From Congeria kusceri (Eukaryota > Mollusca > Bivalvia > Myida > Dreissenidae): a DNA stretch of 64,000 bases. The stretch spans positions 63,810,637 to 63,874,636 of the forward strand of contig CM051032.1 in NCBI GenBank assembly GCA_027627225.1. The letters run 5' to 3'. The position numbers and the translations under genes were made by a program. Of the stretch, positions 1-10,489 are shown in pieces. How positions within the stretch are numbered: the stretch's first letter is position 1; each line of letters starts with the position of its first letter. The notes beneath the pieces are model-generated. The model was not told the origin of the DNA. It saw only the letters and a program-made list of their open reading frames with translations, and did not search any database.

Positions 1-124
1 CTTACACATTCAAGTTTCAACATTATCAAATACAAAATGTACAATGCAAATATGGATGTTAAACTAAAACTTATACATTCAAGTTTTCAACATTATCAAA
101 TACAAAATGTACAATGCAAATATC
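1..124. repeat. Two-copy direct repeat, unit about 69 bp
   Basis: Bases 1-54 and 70-124 are nearly identical and share the word ACATTCAAGTTT followed by CAACATTATCAAATAC. The copies differ by single-base changes and one T indel. The left copy may continue outside the window. No coding or mobile-element signature is seen. Confidence 0.8.
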
Positions 125-557
125 AAACAGTTGTATTTTTTAAATCAATGCTTATCCCCTTAAATATGACTAAGTCATTATAATACTTACCTCTTTACAG
201 CATTTAAGAAACTTCATACATTAAACATAATGATCATATTCCGTTTACAGTAATGGCAACATGTTTATTGCATGTTTATTGAATTTTTATTAATGTAACA
301 ATTGTACACAGACGCTGGAGAATGCCTGTTTTGATGTAGGCATATATCTTATGTAATATGTACCATGTTCTCATGTAAGTCAGCGATTTAATAAATACAC
401 TCATATTAAACTATAAACTCAAATTTTGACTGTTATTCCATAGTTTAAACGTCTTGTTCTATTCTTGATGACGAGTTTGGTGTGACCTTAGTTGAAAATC
501 ACATTCTTATACTATAGAAAGTTGTATTTACTATTGTCTGGACAGCTTCCTATTAAA

Positions 558-767
558 ATGAAGTCCCTCTGTGTGCTGTTAGTCTGCTTAGTAGCCGCCA
601 ATGCCTACTCTGGTGGTCGCGGTATACGCGGAAATATCGGCAGCAACTATGGGAGCGTAGAAGGATATGGCGGCTATGGAAACCAGGGTGGATACGGCGG
701 ATACGGAAACAACGGCGGTGGATACGGCGGATATATTATGGATTTATTTTTACAGTCTATTATATAA
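558..767 (+). CDS. Small secreted Gly/Tyr-rich protein (shell-matrix or antimicrobial style), possibly partial
   Basis: An open frame of 69 codons starts at ATG 558. I chose this ATG over the upstream one at 492 because it gives a classical signal peptide: MKSLCVLLVCLVAANA, with predicted cleavage before YSGG. The mature part is a GYGGYGN-type repeat with Gly-Gly-Tyr triplets (about residues 30-60), as in glycine-rich shell matrix proteins and some glycine-rich secreted peptides. The last ten residues (IMDLFLQSII) do not fit the repeat. They overlap a splice-acceptor-like TTTTTACAG, so the true gene may be longer with the end read into an intron, or it may be a truncated copy. No neighbour suggests an operon-like or cluster role. 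Function is not assigned beyond 'secreted glycine-rich'. Confidence 0.5.
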   Translation: MKSLCVLLVCLVAANAYSGGRGIRGNIGSNYGSVEGYGGYGNQGGYGGYGNNGGGYGGYIMDLFLQSII

Positions 768-839
768 GGATACCTGTTTTTTGTTTGATTTAAACATAAA
801 ATAGGCCAAAACATCTCTAGATATCCTGCGGAAACAAAA

Positions 840-1330
840 TGGTCTACGGAGAAAACAGTTTTCATGTTACAAGCCCATGTGACCTTGACCTTTGACCTGT
901 TGACCTCAAAATTGATAGGCGTCTTCATTTCCTCCCAAGTAACCAGCATACCAACTTGGATGATCGTAGGTCAAAGCGTATTCTACATATCATGTGGAAA
1001 TGAAATGGTTTACAGAGGAAACAGTTTTCATGTTACAAGGCTCTGTCACCTTGACCTTTGACCTGTTGACCTCAAAATTGATAGGCGTCTTCCTTTCCTC
1101 CCAAGTAACTATCATACCAACTTAAATGATCTCAAAGCGCTCTCTAGATATCGCGCGGAAACGAAGTTCATGTTACATGCCCCTGTGACCTTGACCTTTG
1201 ACATGTTGACCTTAAAATCAATAGGCTTCTTCCTTTCCTCCCAAGTAACCAGCATACCAACTTAAATGATCGTAGGTCAAAGCGTTCTCTATATATCGTG
1301 CGGAAACGAAATGGTCTACGGACAGACCGA
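840..1330. repeat. Dispersed composite repeat, about three 145-165 bp monomers rich in TGACCTTTGACC
   Basis: Three imperfect monomers each contain the run GTGACCTTGACCTTTGACC, then TGTTGACCTCAAAATTGATAGG, a TTTCCTCCCAAGTAAC block, and GATCGTAGGTCAAAGCG. The block ends in a GACCGACCGACC stretch near 1330, the short tandem that often closes this class of molluscan repeat. ORFs crossing it are artefacts. Confidence 0.8.
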
Positions 1331-1632
1331 CTGACCATCCGACCGACCGACCGATGGACATATGGGCTTTCTAATAGGGACCCAAATGGGTTTACTTTAC
1401 TTGGGCCCATCTGGTTTAATAGTGGCAAGATAATGCATATGGGTCCCACACTGGGCCCATGAGGTATATCACCCCAGATAAAACCCATATCGTGCCCACA
1501 TGGGCTTCCTTGCTCGGACCCGTATGGGTCTGATATGGGCAAACCAATATCAATTGGGACCCACATGGGCCCATATTGTATTTTTGCCCATCTATAGCCC
1601 ATATTGGGCCCATATGGGTTTGCTTGCTGGGA
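1325..1632. repeat. Palindrome-rich block built from ATGGGCCCAT/ATATGGGT words
   Basis: About 300 bases hold many copies of self-complementary words such as TGGGCCCATATGGG, CCCACATGGG and CCCATATGGGT in both orientations, starting directly after a GACCGACC microsatellite. Complementary words can pair almost anywhere in the block. An open frame on the minus strand (1168-1602) reads only this repeat and is not considered a gene. Confidence 0.75.
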
Positions 1633-1639
1633 TGTACCG

Positions 1640-3765
1640 GTTAATCGGAGGTACGGTAATTATTTAAAGTAGGGTTTGTGTCACACCTTTAACAATGTTG
1701 TTCTGAACAGTGCTCTGGAAAAATACTTATTAACACCTAAACCCTTAAACACATGTTTAAAGAACACGTACAACCGTTCAGTGTTCGGCAATGTAACTAT
1801 ATAAGTTAGTTATGTGATAATCCGTAGGTCGAATGAAAAAAATCAAAGCGCTGATAGCGTTGGAAGACTTTGGCGAGACGTGGAAATAAATAATTACTTA
1901 GAATAGTTAGCACAACTAGCAATTATATTCAATTGATTTGAGTAATTTATCCAATCAGTTTTGTTCGATATCTCCAGGTTAACTGTTACTTATTCCTAAC
2001 TTGTACACAGGAAGACCAAGCATGTTTACATTTTACAGTTATTGAACGACACCAGAAAAGATGTATTTATTCGCCTTTCAAATTACTGTATAAAAGCAAA
2101 TAAAGTTAGAGCTTATAATATATAATATTCAATATAGATCTAGTTTACATGGTTTTGTTTCACTAAACTGTTATTATTCATTCCATTTTTTGACTGAACA
2201 AACTTTTTAAATTAAAAGCTGATAATAATATAATATTCGATATAGTGTGACGTTTTTTTTCTCTCATTTGTTATTACTTATTCCATAATAAAAAAAATCT
2301 TCTAGTAATCGTCAAACATTTTTACACGAATATGTTAGAAGTCATATTAATATTATTTATATATGCAATTTCACTAAATATTTTATATATGTATTTCACC
2401 ATTATTCTGAAGCATGTGTTTGTTAAATCTAATATCTATATGACGATGTGCTGTATATGCTTACGTCATAAAGGGACAGTTTCACAGTTTGTGGTTGGAA
2501 AAACACATTTCTCTAAAAATGGAAGTTCAAAACAGGAATTTGGAGAATCTATCGAAACGTTTTGTCTCTTATGCTGTTTTGGTTGCAAAACATAATTATT
2601 ATGATATTTATTGTTTATTTTTGTGTAATGAAATTACTAGGCTGTGTCTACCAGGTAGCCATATTTTCTCGGAAAAATACAAGATATTCGTCAAAAGTTT
2701 AATTTTGAAATATGACCAATAAAGGTAATATAAAACAGGAAAAAGTCAGTTTTAGAAACTTATTTTCACATTCAACAATTGTGAAACTGAACCTTTAAAT
2801 TCTCGTTCTGTTCTGTACCGTTAATCTTGTTCACACAATGACACTGCTTATGAATCACCCACCAAAGCACTGAACGGAAATTAATTCCATACAAAGACCA
2901 TGGGAGCAGTTTGGAGAACAAGTGGCAAAAACTGGAAACCTTCGTTATATCAATTACAATAAGGCCGGGGGCAAGTATTTTAATTAATTTCAGTAAGCGT
3001 ATCTCAAAAGCCTGTTTGTCGACTCTTCATAACCTTGCAAATAAACTGTTTGCTTAAACAGACTTCACAGACAGATTTACGTACTTTCCAAAAATACCAA
3101 ATACCGTATCTGCGAAAACTAAAGAATCAGCACCAAAGAAAACAAATATGGAACTCGAATGTACGGCCTCCCGATCAAAGTCTGTCACGCTTACCACTAG
3201 GTCAGCAGAGTTGTGTAACATTACCTATATTGTAACACTATATAAGTGATACACGTGGTTTCAAAATAGTGACGAAAAACGTTACAGACACTTCATAATA
3301 ATATTTAAAGTTCATTCATGTGTACCGGTTACTGGCGAAAGAGTAGAAGTTCACATGACTGATGACGATGTTGATACGCATGTTTTATAATACATATATA
3401 ATGTACTTGACATGTTGCGTTACATTTGATTTTTAATTTGGTGAAAAAGCAATGTTTGTATTCAATAAATGTTGTTGTTTCATATTCAAATTATCAACAT
3501 TTATTGATTGGCGTATGTTTAATAAAAAGATGACCTCCTTGCACATCGTCTGCCATCTGAGGATTGGAGGTTTCCCGAGGCATACACAAGACAAAAACTC
3601 GTTTGTATGGATTTTATTGTTCGATTCTGAGGACAAAATTGATACTTTTATTCATTTGTGACTAACTGCATTTGATTTAATCACAAAAAATAAACACGTT
3701 TTGATACAATTTATTTAGTTCCAGGTAATTGTGAAAATAAAGCAATTAAAGCTATTGCCATTTTT
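1640..3765. other. Intergenic, no gene seen
   Basis: AT-rich sequence with homopolymer runs and short ORFs (2332-2722, 3035-3235, 3433-3661) that show no recognisable domain, no signal peptide and no consistent codon pattern. Nothing else is supported here. Confidence 0.6.
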
Positions 3766-3769
3766 GTAC

Positions 3770-4350
3770 CTATATGGAAAAACAAACAACAGCAACCAGA
3801 TGTTGCACAATTACAAGTCTGTTTATGACACGTATCTAGTCCAGAGTCCGTAAAGAATGTAAAGATTTGCAATGGTATTCAACGTTACGCAGCAAACCAC
3901 GGTACACGATTTTACGGTAATCATGTTTCGTGAGAACACCGGAGCCTTCAGTGCCATCGTTCGTTCTGTAGTATGGAGAACTAAGATCCACGGAGAGAAC
4001 GCTCCGGCGGTGTACCCTACAAACCACGTTGTCCTACATAGTATGTCGCCCTTTTCGAGAAAAGAGTCCCTTTATAAAGCGAACAACGCGTCGTTTAGGG
4101 TCAGGTCAACAGAAATGTGGAGTCGCTCACTGGGAGAAATACTAGGAAGATATTTCTTGGGAATCGTTGTAGATTCAGACTTTTTAATATGATCACATTC
4201 AGCAAATTCCCGATCGTTCCAACAAAAATTAAACATCCCGGCACAATGCGCCAAATCCAGCGGGCTATTCGGCATTCCAGAAAGTTGTACGGCTCAACAA
4301 TAAATTCCAGCGCTGACGTGTTCATTATTGCGTTTGGAACACAACACTGA
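3770..4350 (-). pseudogene. GPCR pseudogene, tandem copy with internal deletion and frameshift
   Basis: This is a second copy of the adjacent receptor (4385-5740). The N-terminal part (about 4325 down to 3845) matches the intact gene closely, including GTIGNLLNVIILK, CRTTWFVGYTAG and the segment around TM3. A one-base deletion near 4105 (GGTCAGGTCAACAG against GGTCAGGGTCCAAAG in the intact copy) breaks the frame at the end of TM2. Near 3840 the sequence jumps from the first extracellular/TM4 region straight to the 3' end of the gene, so about 0.78 kb corresponding to 4432-5210 of the intact copy is missing. The 3' flank (GATGTTGCACAA...GACACGTATCTAGT) is shared by both copies, so the duplication was head-to-tail and included the C-terminus. 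Confidence 0.9.
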
Positions 4351-4384
4351 AATGTAGCATGTTTCTACCTATATGGAAAAAAAA

Positions 4385-5740
4385 TCAGCAACAAGATGTT
4401 GCACAAGTCTGTTGATGACACGTATCTAGTTTATATAGTCTCTTGATTGCTTGTCTTGCTTCAAAAATAATTTTCTTCCATTCGTTTTTGAACAGAGTCC
4501 CCGAAACAAAGTAAAAGAAAAAGTTCAAAGCAAAATTTGAATGCAACAGTGAATGGAAAACCGCTCTTATTAGCTGTAAAATAGCAGCCACTTTTGGCGA
4601 CATTTCACCAAGGTTACCTCGGATGACTTGGAACACAGAAAACGGGATAGAAGTAGTGAAGAATAAAACGCAGATGCAATACAAAATTCGAGTTGCCTGT
4701 TGGCCTCTCTTGTCTTCGCCGTCCTTATGTGTTTGCGAATCTCTACTCGACAATCCAAGTTTCTCTAACTGAAACTCCATTTTGGGTTTTATAGTCGCAT
4801 CACTACCATTCGAAACGCGATTCCTCGTGTTCGCACTTGACGTTGACATTTCCACTGTATGTTCATTCTGTGCATCCGCTAAATTAATACTGTCCACCGC
4901 TGCACAATCCATTTTGTGCACCGGAACTAACCTGCTCACGTCATTACTTACCGTTGGTTTTGACGTTAGCCTATTAGCCCTCTTTCGTCTGTGTAATGCT
5001 ATCACCGTCGCTATATATATATTTCCAGGTATAACAATAATAACCGGTATCGCATTATACAAACTAAGTGATACAACATACCAAGGACCGTAATATAAGT
5101 CCATGTACCACTTAGAGACAAAGAAACATGGATAGTCATTCGGAATAAGTCGAGTAACATTTCTGAATTCAGGACTGAGCTGTTCACCATTAGCGTAATC
5201 CTTATAGTCAAATCCGTAAAGAATGTGACTATTTATAATTGCAATAGTAGTCAACGTTACGCAGCAAACCACGGTACACGACTTTACGGTCATCATGTTT
5301 CGTGAGAACACCGGAGCCTTCAGTGCTAACGTTCGTTCTGTAGTAAGGAGAACTAAGATCCAAGGAGAAAACGCTCCGGCGGTGTACCCTACAAACCACG
5401 TTGTCCTACATAGTATGTCGCCCTTTTCGAGAAAAGAGTCCCTATATAAAGCGAACAACGCGTCGTTTAGGGTCAGGGTCCAAAGAAATGTGGAGTCGCT
5501 CACTGCGAGAAATACTAGGAAGATATTTCTTGGGAATCGTTGTAGATTCAGCCTTTTTAATATGATGACATTCAGCAAATTCCCGATCGTTCCAACCAAA
5601 ATGAAACATCCCGGTACAATGCGCCAAATCCAGCGGGCTATACGGCATTCCAGAAAGTTGTACGGCTCACAAGTGACAACAGATTCCAGAGTCGACGTGT
5701 TCATTATTGCGATTGGCACACAGCACTGAAATGTTTTCAT
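4385..5740 (-). CDS. Rhodopsin-family (class A) G protein-coupled receptor, peptide-receptor-like, single exon
   Basis: A 451-residue intronless receptor. TM1 is near 41-62 with the family GN (GTIGNLLNV), TM2 about 72-96, TM3 about 115-134, TM4 about 155-175, TM5 about 222-248, TM6 about 350-372 and TM7 about 392-414. Cys111 (DILCRTTW) and Cys205 (NDYPCFF) are placed for the conserved extracellular disulfide. The DRY box reads ERT (135-137). TM7 carries NFALNFFFYFVSG in place of NPxxY, followed by a helix-8 like stretch FKNEWKKI. The third intracellular loop is long (about 251-349) and Ser/Thr/basic-rich. N-glycosylation sites lie at NTS (14) and NVT (194). The C-terminus is Cys-rich (441, 446, 450, 451). 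The pattern resembles invertebrate FMRFamide-like/orphan peptide receptors, but the ligand cannot be read. Met13 (MNTSTLE) is an alternative start and is the one conserved in the pseudogene copy. Confidence 0.85.
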   Translation of the reverse strand: MKTFQCCVPIAIMNTSTLESVVTCEPYNFLECRIARWIWRIVPGCFILVGTIGNLLNVIILKRLNLQRFPRNIFLVFLAVSDSTFLWTLTLNDALFALYRDSFLEKGDILCRTTWFVGYTAGAFSPWILVLLTTERTLALKAPVFSRNMMTVKSCTVVCCVTLTTIAIINSHILYGFDYKDYANGEQLSPEFRNVTRLIPNDYPCFFVSKWYMDLYYGPWYVVSLSLYNAIPVIIVIPGNIYIATVIALHRRKRANRLTSKPTVSNDVSRLVPVHKMDCAAVDSINLADAQNEHTVEMSTSSANTRNRVSNGSDATIKPKMEFQLEKLGLSSRDSQTHKDGEDKRGQQATRILYCICVLFFTTSIPFSVFQVIRGNLGEMSPKVAAILQLIRAVFHSLLHSNFALNFFFYFVSGTLFKNEWKKIIFEARQAIKRLYKLDTCHQQTCATSCC

Positions 5741-6225
5741 AATACAGAATGCAATACACGATGCGACGTTTCGCCGTGGATTTCCCCACAGATTGAAATT
5801 ATATTTGAAAAGATATTAATTACTAACAGAATCAATTAAACTAAGTACCACATACTTCTAGGCGTTCTTATCAAGGGAAATACCAATAAAAGTGTATTAT
5901 CGCCATATTTAATAGCTTTATGGGTTGAACATATAGTTAAGATGAGATTATTAATTTAAATATTTATATATTTTGCAGATTTTCTGGTCAGTGACAACAG
6001 GGGAATTTACACAACAAGGTAAAACAAGAAAAAAACATGCGAAAACCGCATTAAAGCCGGATTTTTTTTATTTCGCCGATGGGGGAACATGTACAAGTCA
6101 ATGTTGGTTAAGAAGTATGGAAGTTTCATGTCGATGATCTAAAATGTATGAAGTTTGGTGAGACTTGGCAAACATTTGGTCCCAAAATAAAATGGGAAAA
6201 AAGTGTGGAGTAGAGAGATGGCATT
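5741..6225. other. Intergenic, nothing recognised
   Basis: AT-rich sequence upstream (in gene orientation) of the GPCR. A promoter may lie here, but no TATA or initiator motif stands out enough to annotate. Confidence 0.4.
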
Positions 6226-6783
6226 CAATTATGGTGGCTGATTTCTGCCATGTCGTTTTGGAGTGTTGGCGCCTTTGAAGGGCGCCAAAACGACAACACG
6301 CCAGAACGACAAATAAGCGCGCCGATACGACAATTAAGATATTTGTCGTCCTTTCGTTTTGGCGTGTTGGCGCCTTCCGCTAAGCATGCACGCCAAAACG
6401 AAAGGACGACAGATACCTTATTTCTCGTATCGGCGCGCTTTTTGTCGTTCTGGCGTGTCGGCGCGTTGGCGTCCTTCAAACCAGCCAGAACGTCAGAACG
6501 ACAAATCCGAAGCGCCAACACGCCAAATAATGGGCACCAGAACGAGAGATTTATGTGTCTTGTCGTTCTGGCGGGTACAAACTTGTCGTATTGGCGCTCT
6601 TACTTTGTCGTTCTGGCGTGTTGGCGCATTTGAAGGGCGCCAACACGCCGACACGCCAAAAAGTACCTTTATTTGTCGTATCTGCGCGTATATTTGTCGT
6701 TCTGGCGTGTCGGCGTGTTGGCGCCCCTCAAAGGCGCCAACACGCCAGAACGATATGGCAGAAATCAGACACCATATTAAATT
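6226..6783. mobile_element. Foldback element made of nested GTCGTTCTGGCGTGTTGGCGCC hairpins
   Basis: The ends are inverted copies: 6226-6290 carries TATGGTGGCTGATTTCTGCC, then a GTCGTTTTGGAGTGTTGGCG word, and 6720-6783 carries its complement. Inside are several independent hairpins made of the same word. The largest pairs about 6307-6368 with about 6390-6450 (GCGCGCCGATACGACA against its complement, and CCTTTCGTTTTGGCGTG against CACGCCAAAACGAAAGG). The block is GC- and CpG-rich in an AT-rich neighbourhood. Open frames of up to 144 codons on both strands come from the repeat words and encode nothing recognisable. No transposase is present. An obvious direct target duplication is not resolved. 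Confidence 0.85.
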
Positions 6784-7105
6784 ACTGACATAATATGTTT
6801 GTTTCTATGCAATGTTGCATATTTGCATTTAAGAAAGTGTCCGTCAAACGCACTTTTCTCCTCTAGACATGCTAGCATTTTTTTAGAAAATAACTATCAA
6901 ATGCAAGATGGATGAACATATTCCTTGAATGGTTACTCATGGTTAAATGTGAAATGGAAAACGTAAGATTTAATATATTGTGTTGACATTATTTTTTATT
7001 TTAGAGCTCAGTACAAGTGTCAGCAATTAAGGACAGTTTTAAAGTAGAGCTCAGTACAGGAGTGAATAACCCCGAATGCGGCCTTGACCAAATTAATAGA
7101 AGTAT

Positions 7106-7460
7106 TAGCCTTATAAATAGCTCTGGCGGCCATCTTGTGCAGTGAGGCGGAATCATTTGAATAAGTTTTGTAGAGGAACACTAAACGAACATTTGTGTAA
7201 ACTTATTTGAAAATCTAGTCATAGGTTTAGAAGAAAATGACATTTAGACATAATTCTATTTTTAGCTCTGGCGGCCATCTTGTGTAGTGAAGCGAAACCA
7301 TTTTCACAGGTTTGGTAGAGGACTATCAAAGGAACATTTCTGTAAAGTTTCATGAAGATTGACCAAGAACTTTTGACAATATGACAGGAATACGAAACTT
7401 TAACGCAAATTGTTAACAACATCGCAACGCCCAGCCGCCCAACCAATTCGGTAATGTGTA
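7106..7460. repeat. Truncated dispersed repeats with TAGCTCTGGCGGCCATCTTGTG
   Basis: Two partial copies (from about 7118 and 7262) share AGCTCTGGCGGCCATCTTGTG, then AGTGAAGCG and a GTAGAGGA...AAAGGAACATTT block. The later part (TTCATGAAGATTGACCAAG) resembles the tail of the composite repeats at 30418 and 52478, where the same position reads AGCTCTGGTGACC. Confidence 0.65.
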
Positions 7461-7469
7461 AGCCAAGAT

Positions 7470-9290
7470 TTTTCGTTGAAAAATCCAGCTAATAAAGCTT
7501 TTAAATACATTAAGAAATATATGTTGAAAATCATGTGTTGTGAAATGATAATCGTCACTGTAAAAAATGAAAATACATTAAATTACTTCGAGAAAGCCGT
7601 TTGCGGCTTTAATAAACGGATTGTGTTTTTGTAATTTTAGCACAGATTATCGACAACACATTTTAGCGTCAGTTTACTTCTTGCTACTACACGATGTTTA
7701 GCGTTGAAGATTCCATAAGGAGGCCTCACATTGTCAAAACTACTTTTATCTTCGCGAGTCTAAAACTAAATTACTCTTCCCATTGTGACAACTAGATCGA
7801 TCTACACATAGAATAACTTAAAAAGTTAATAACAGAAATACACAAAGATGTGTAAAAACAAAAACAAGTGTCAGTAACAATGCGGTATTTTAAAGGCAAT
7901 CACACAAGGTGCTGCAAAGTTAATACTAACTACGATGACTATTTTAATTACGATTTTACAAACACATACAATTAAACAGTATAACCCAAAACTGGTTTAC
8001 ATTTTCTTAAAATAACTGGAATTTGACTAGTTTTAATTTTACTCCTGTGTCTACGTTTTATACACGACAAAACAAACCGAAGTTCCTCGTGTTTTATTAG
8101 TTTATCAGGTAGATCGCCGAAAATTGATGGGGATTATTCGGATTAAAACCGCAGTCCATATAATATAATTCAATACATCGTACATTGGCAATAGTTCTGA
8201 TGAACGTTTATGGTATTTATTCGACTGAAAACTGTTTCTTATTTATTATGTTGTATAATTTCTATGTTCGAAAACGCGTGGTACGAACGGAATAGACAAT
8301 TAGGCTGAGGCATCACCAGCTATCCCATACAGAAACTATACGATAAAAAGTTACCGAAACGTAATTATTTAACCGATTTCAGTGCGTTTTTTGGGGTCTT
8401 TTTATCGGTAAGATGTCCATTAGAAGCGATTTCTGCTGTGTTTTATTTTTATTAACATATTTCTGGACTGCGGCTTTAAGACCGCTTTGCCACGACGATT
8501 TGCAAATGAACAAAGCACATTTTTCTAAACAGTTTACTTGGAGGATCAGTATTGTTATTTTAAACAGTATCCAATAACCGACTTGTTTATTGACGCATGG
8601 TATTATAAGATACAGGGTGAATTGCTGCCCCGTATGGGAAAATACGGGGCAGTCAGGAGATTCATATTGGGCGAGACGCTTCACCCTGTATCGTTTATAT
8701 CACACCGACAACCTTTTAGTAAGATTTTAAAGTAAATTAAGTAAGATGATAAAACATTTAAACTTTTTCTTTTACTGACCCAATATTTTCTTTAGACTTT
8801 AAAGTATTTTCTGAGTGGAGATTTAGCCTCTTCCTCTCAATTTCTTCATTTGAAGTATCTGCAAATCGTTTTGACAGCGACATTTAGACCAAGCGACAAA
8901 ATGTAAACAAATCAAATAAGTCCAATGCAAATGAAACGGCAAGCTTAAGTCAGACAGCCGTAAGTATATATGAACCAAATCTGTAACAGTTACTCCCCTC
9001 ATGTAGTCAGTATGGACATTTGCCAATTTATCAAGTTAAAATTAACACAAAATTGCCAAAGAAACCCATTTTAATCGACAGACGGCCATTTTGATTTTAT
9101 TACTGACCTAATATTTTCTGGAGATGCCCCGTATGGGAAAATACGGGCAGTCACGTGACTTCTTTTAACCAGTGGAAGTGCTGGAAATTTGTTGGAGGTG
9201 TGATATACCAGAAGCTTACACATACTATAAGACGGTCTTAACTGCTACTTAAAAGACTGCTTTAAAGGCCTAGTTTAATCCTTCTTTATT
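7470..9290. other. Intergenic; two GCCCCGTATGGGAAAATACGGGG hairpins, otherwise nothing
   Basis: No gene is visible. Near-perfect short hairpins with the stem CCCCGTAT/ATACGGGG occur at 8629-8652 and 9125-9150, both close to ACTGACC.AATATTTTCT words, so they are probably two decayed copies or ends of one element. The rest is AT-rich. Confidence 0.55.
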
Positions 9291-9293
9291 TGA

Positions 9294-9306
9294 CCCCCCC
9301 CCCCCC
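9294..9306. repeat. 13-base poly-C tract
   Basis: A run of 13 cytosines follows TTTGA. It is a likely length-variable site. Confidence 0.9.
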
Positions 9307-9486
9307 AAATCTGGGGTATTATACCCCTGTGCATTGGCACCCTACTGTGGTCACAGTGTGGGGTGACCCTTATCAGCTGAGATAATACACTGCTGTAGAG
9401 GTAGAGATATGTAGAAACAATGCACAAAGCCATTGCTCAGTCAGCTGAGAGAAACAATTGCAGATTATGATAAGAGATTTTATGGT

Positions 9487-9588
9487 GGACCAATACACTG
9501 AGTGGAGTACCCCATGGAGTGGACCAATACACTGAGTGGAGTACCCCATGGAGTGGACCAATACACTGAGTGGAGTACCCCATGGAGT
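9487..9588. repeat. 34-bp tandem repeat, three copies
   Basis: Three essentially identical units beginning GGACCAATACACTGAGTGGA and ending CCATGGAGT. The unit contains CCATGG and a short ACTC...GAGT self-complementarity. Confidence 0.9.
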
Positions 9589-10036
9589 GGCCAGATATTG
9601 CTTATACTAGGCCTTTAACTGTTAAATCTAAATTTGACCACAATTTTTATGGCTTCCAACAATCATCGCGTCAGACGTTTTGGTTTATACCAATGGGAAA
9701 AATGTCGCTGGATGTGTTGTATGCCCCCAAAGCAAATGCTTCTCAGAGGAAGGCAACACAGTGTCAGAAATAGAGTATAATATTATATGCCATGGACATA
9801 TTATGAACCTTGACGGGTGTCGACCTTGACCTTTCAGCTACAGGCCTGGTCCTTGCTTTTGAATGATCATCATTCTAGCCAATGTATTTTGAATTCCTTC
9901 CATGTCGAACAAAATTATACTTTCTACAAACATTTCATTCTTATATTTGACCTTTAAGTAAGACCTTGGACCCACAGACCTTGTTCTTGCCTGGGACATA
10001 TCCTCTGGGACCCATCTGATTGTGATTAAGGTATCC

Positions 10037-10482
10037 AGACAAAAGCCCCTTGCCCAAAAGCCCCTTGGTCTAAAAATGCACACATAGACATAAGCCCATT
10101 GGTATATTTAACAGAGGGGACATAAGCCCCTTGGTAGATTTAACAGGGTGGACAAAAGCCCCTTGGTAAATATGACAGAGTGGACAAAAGCCCCTTGATG
10201 AATTAAGTGTTAATTATCATTATTTGTATCTTTTTTTGTCTGTTTGTCAACAGTTGATAGCAATTAATATTTTGTTCCATTGGATGGTATGGAATTTCCT
10301 GTTGAAATGCATACACACTATACAATATCAGAAAGGGGCTTTTGTCCACTAATTCATAATCATCAAGGGGCTTTTGTCCACCCTGTTCGATCTACCAGGT
10401 GGCTTATGTCCACTCTGTCAAATATACCAAGGGGCTTATGTCCACGTGTGCATTTTTGAACCAAGGGGCTTTTGTACTACAC
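10037..10482. mobile_element. Foldback element with arms of repeated GGACAAAAGCCCCTTGG
   Basis: The left arm (about 10037-10205) and right arm (about 10330-10482) are inverted copies of each other, each built of five to six units of GGACAAAAGCCCCTTGG or GGACATAAGCCCCTTGG separated by TATTTAACAGAGT-like linkers and one AAAAATGCACAC segment. Arms align over roughly 130-150 bases with few mismatches. The loop (about 10206-10329) is AT-rich and non-coding. No transposase is seen, so this is a non-autonomous foldback or MITE-like element. Confidence 0.85.
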
Positions 10483-10489
10483 CCCGTGA

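Noticed and set aside
1168..1602. 144-codon minus-strand open frame
   Set aside because: It lies wholly in the TGACC and ATGGGCCCAT repeats.
6225..6793. Overlapping open frames of up to 144 codons on both strands
   Set aside because: They arise from the repeated word of the foldback element, lack any domain, and are open on both strands because the sequence is self-complementary.
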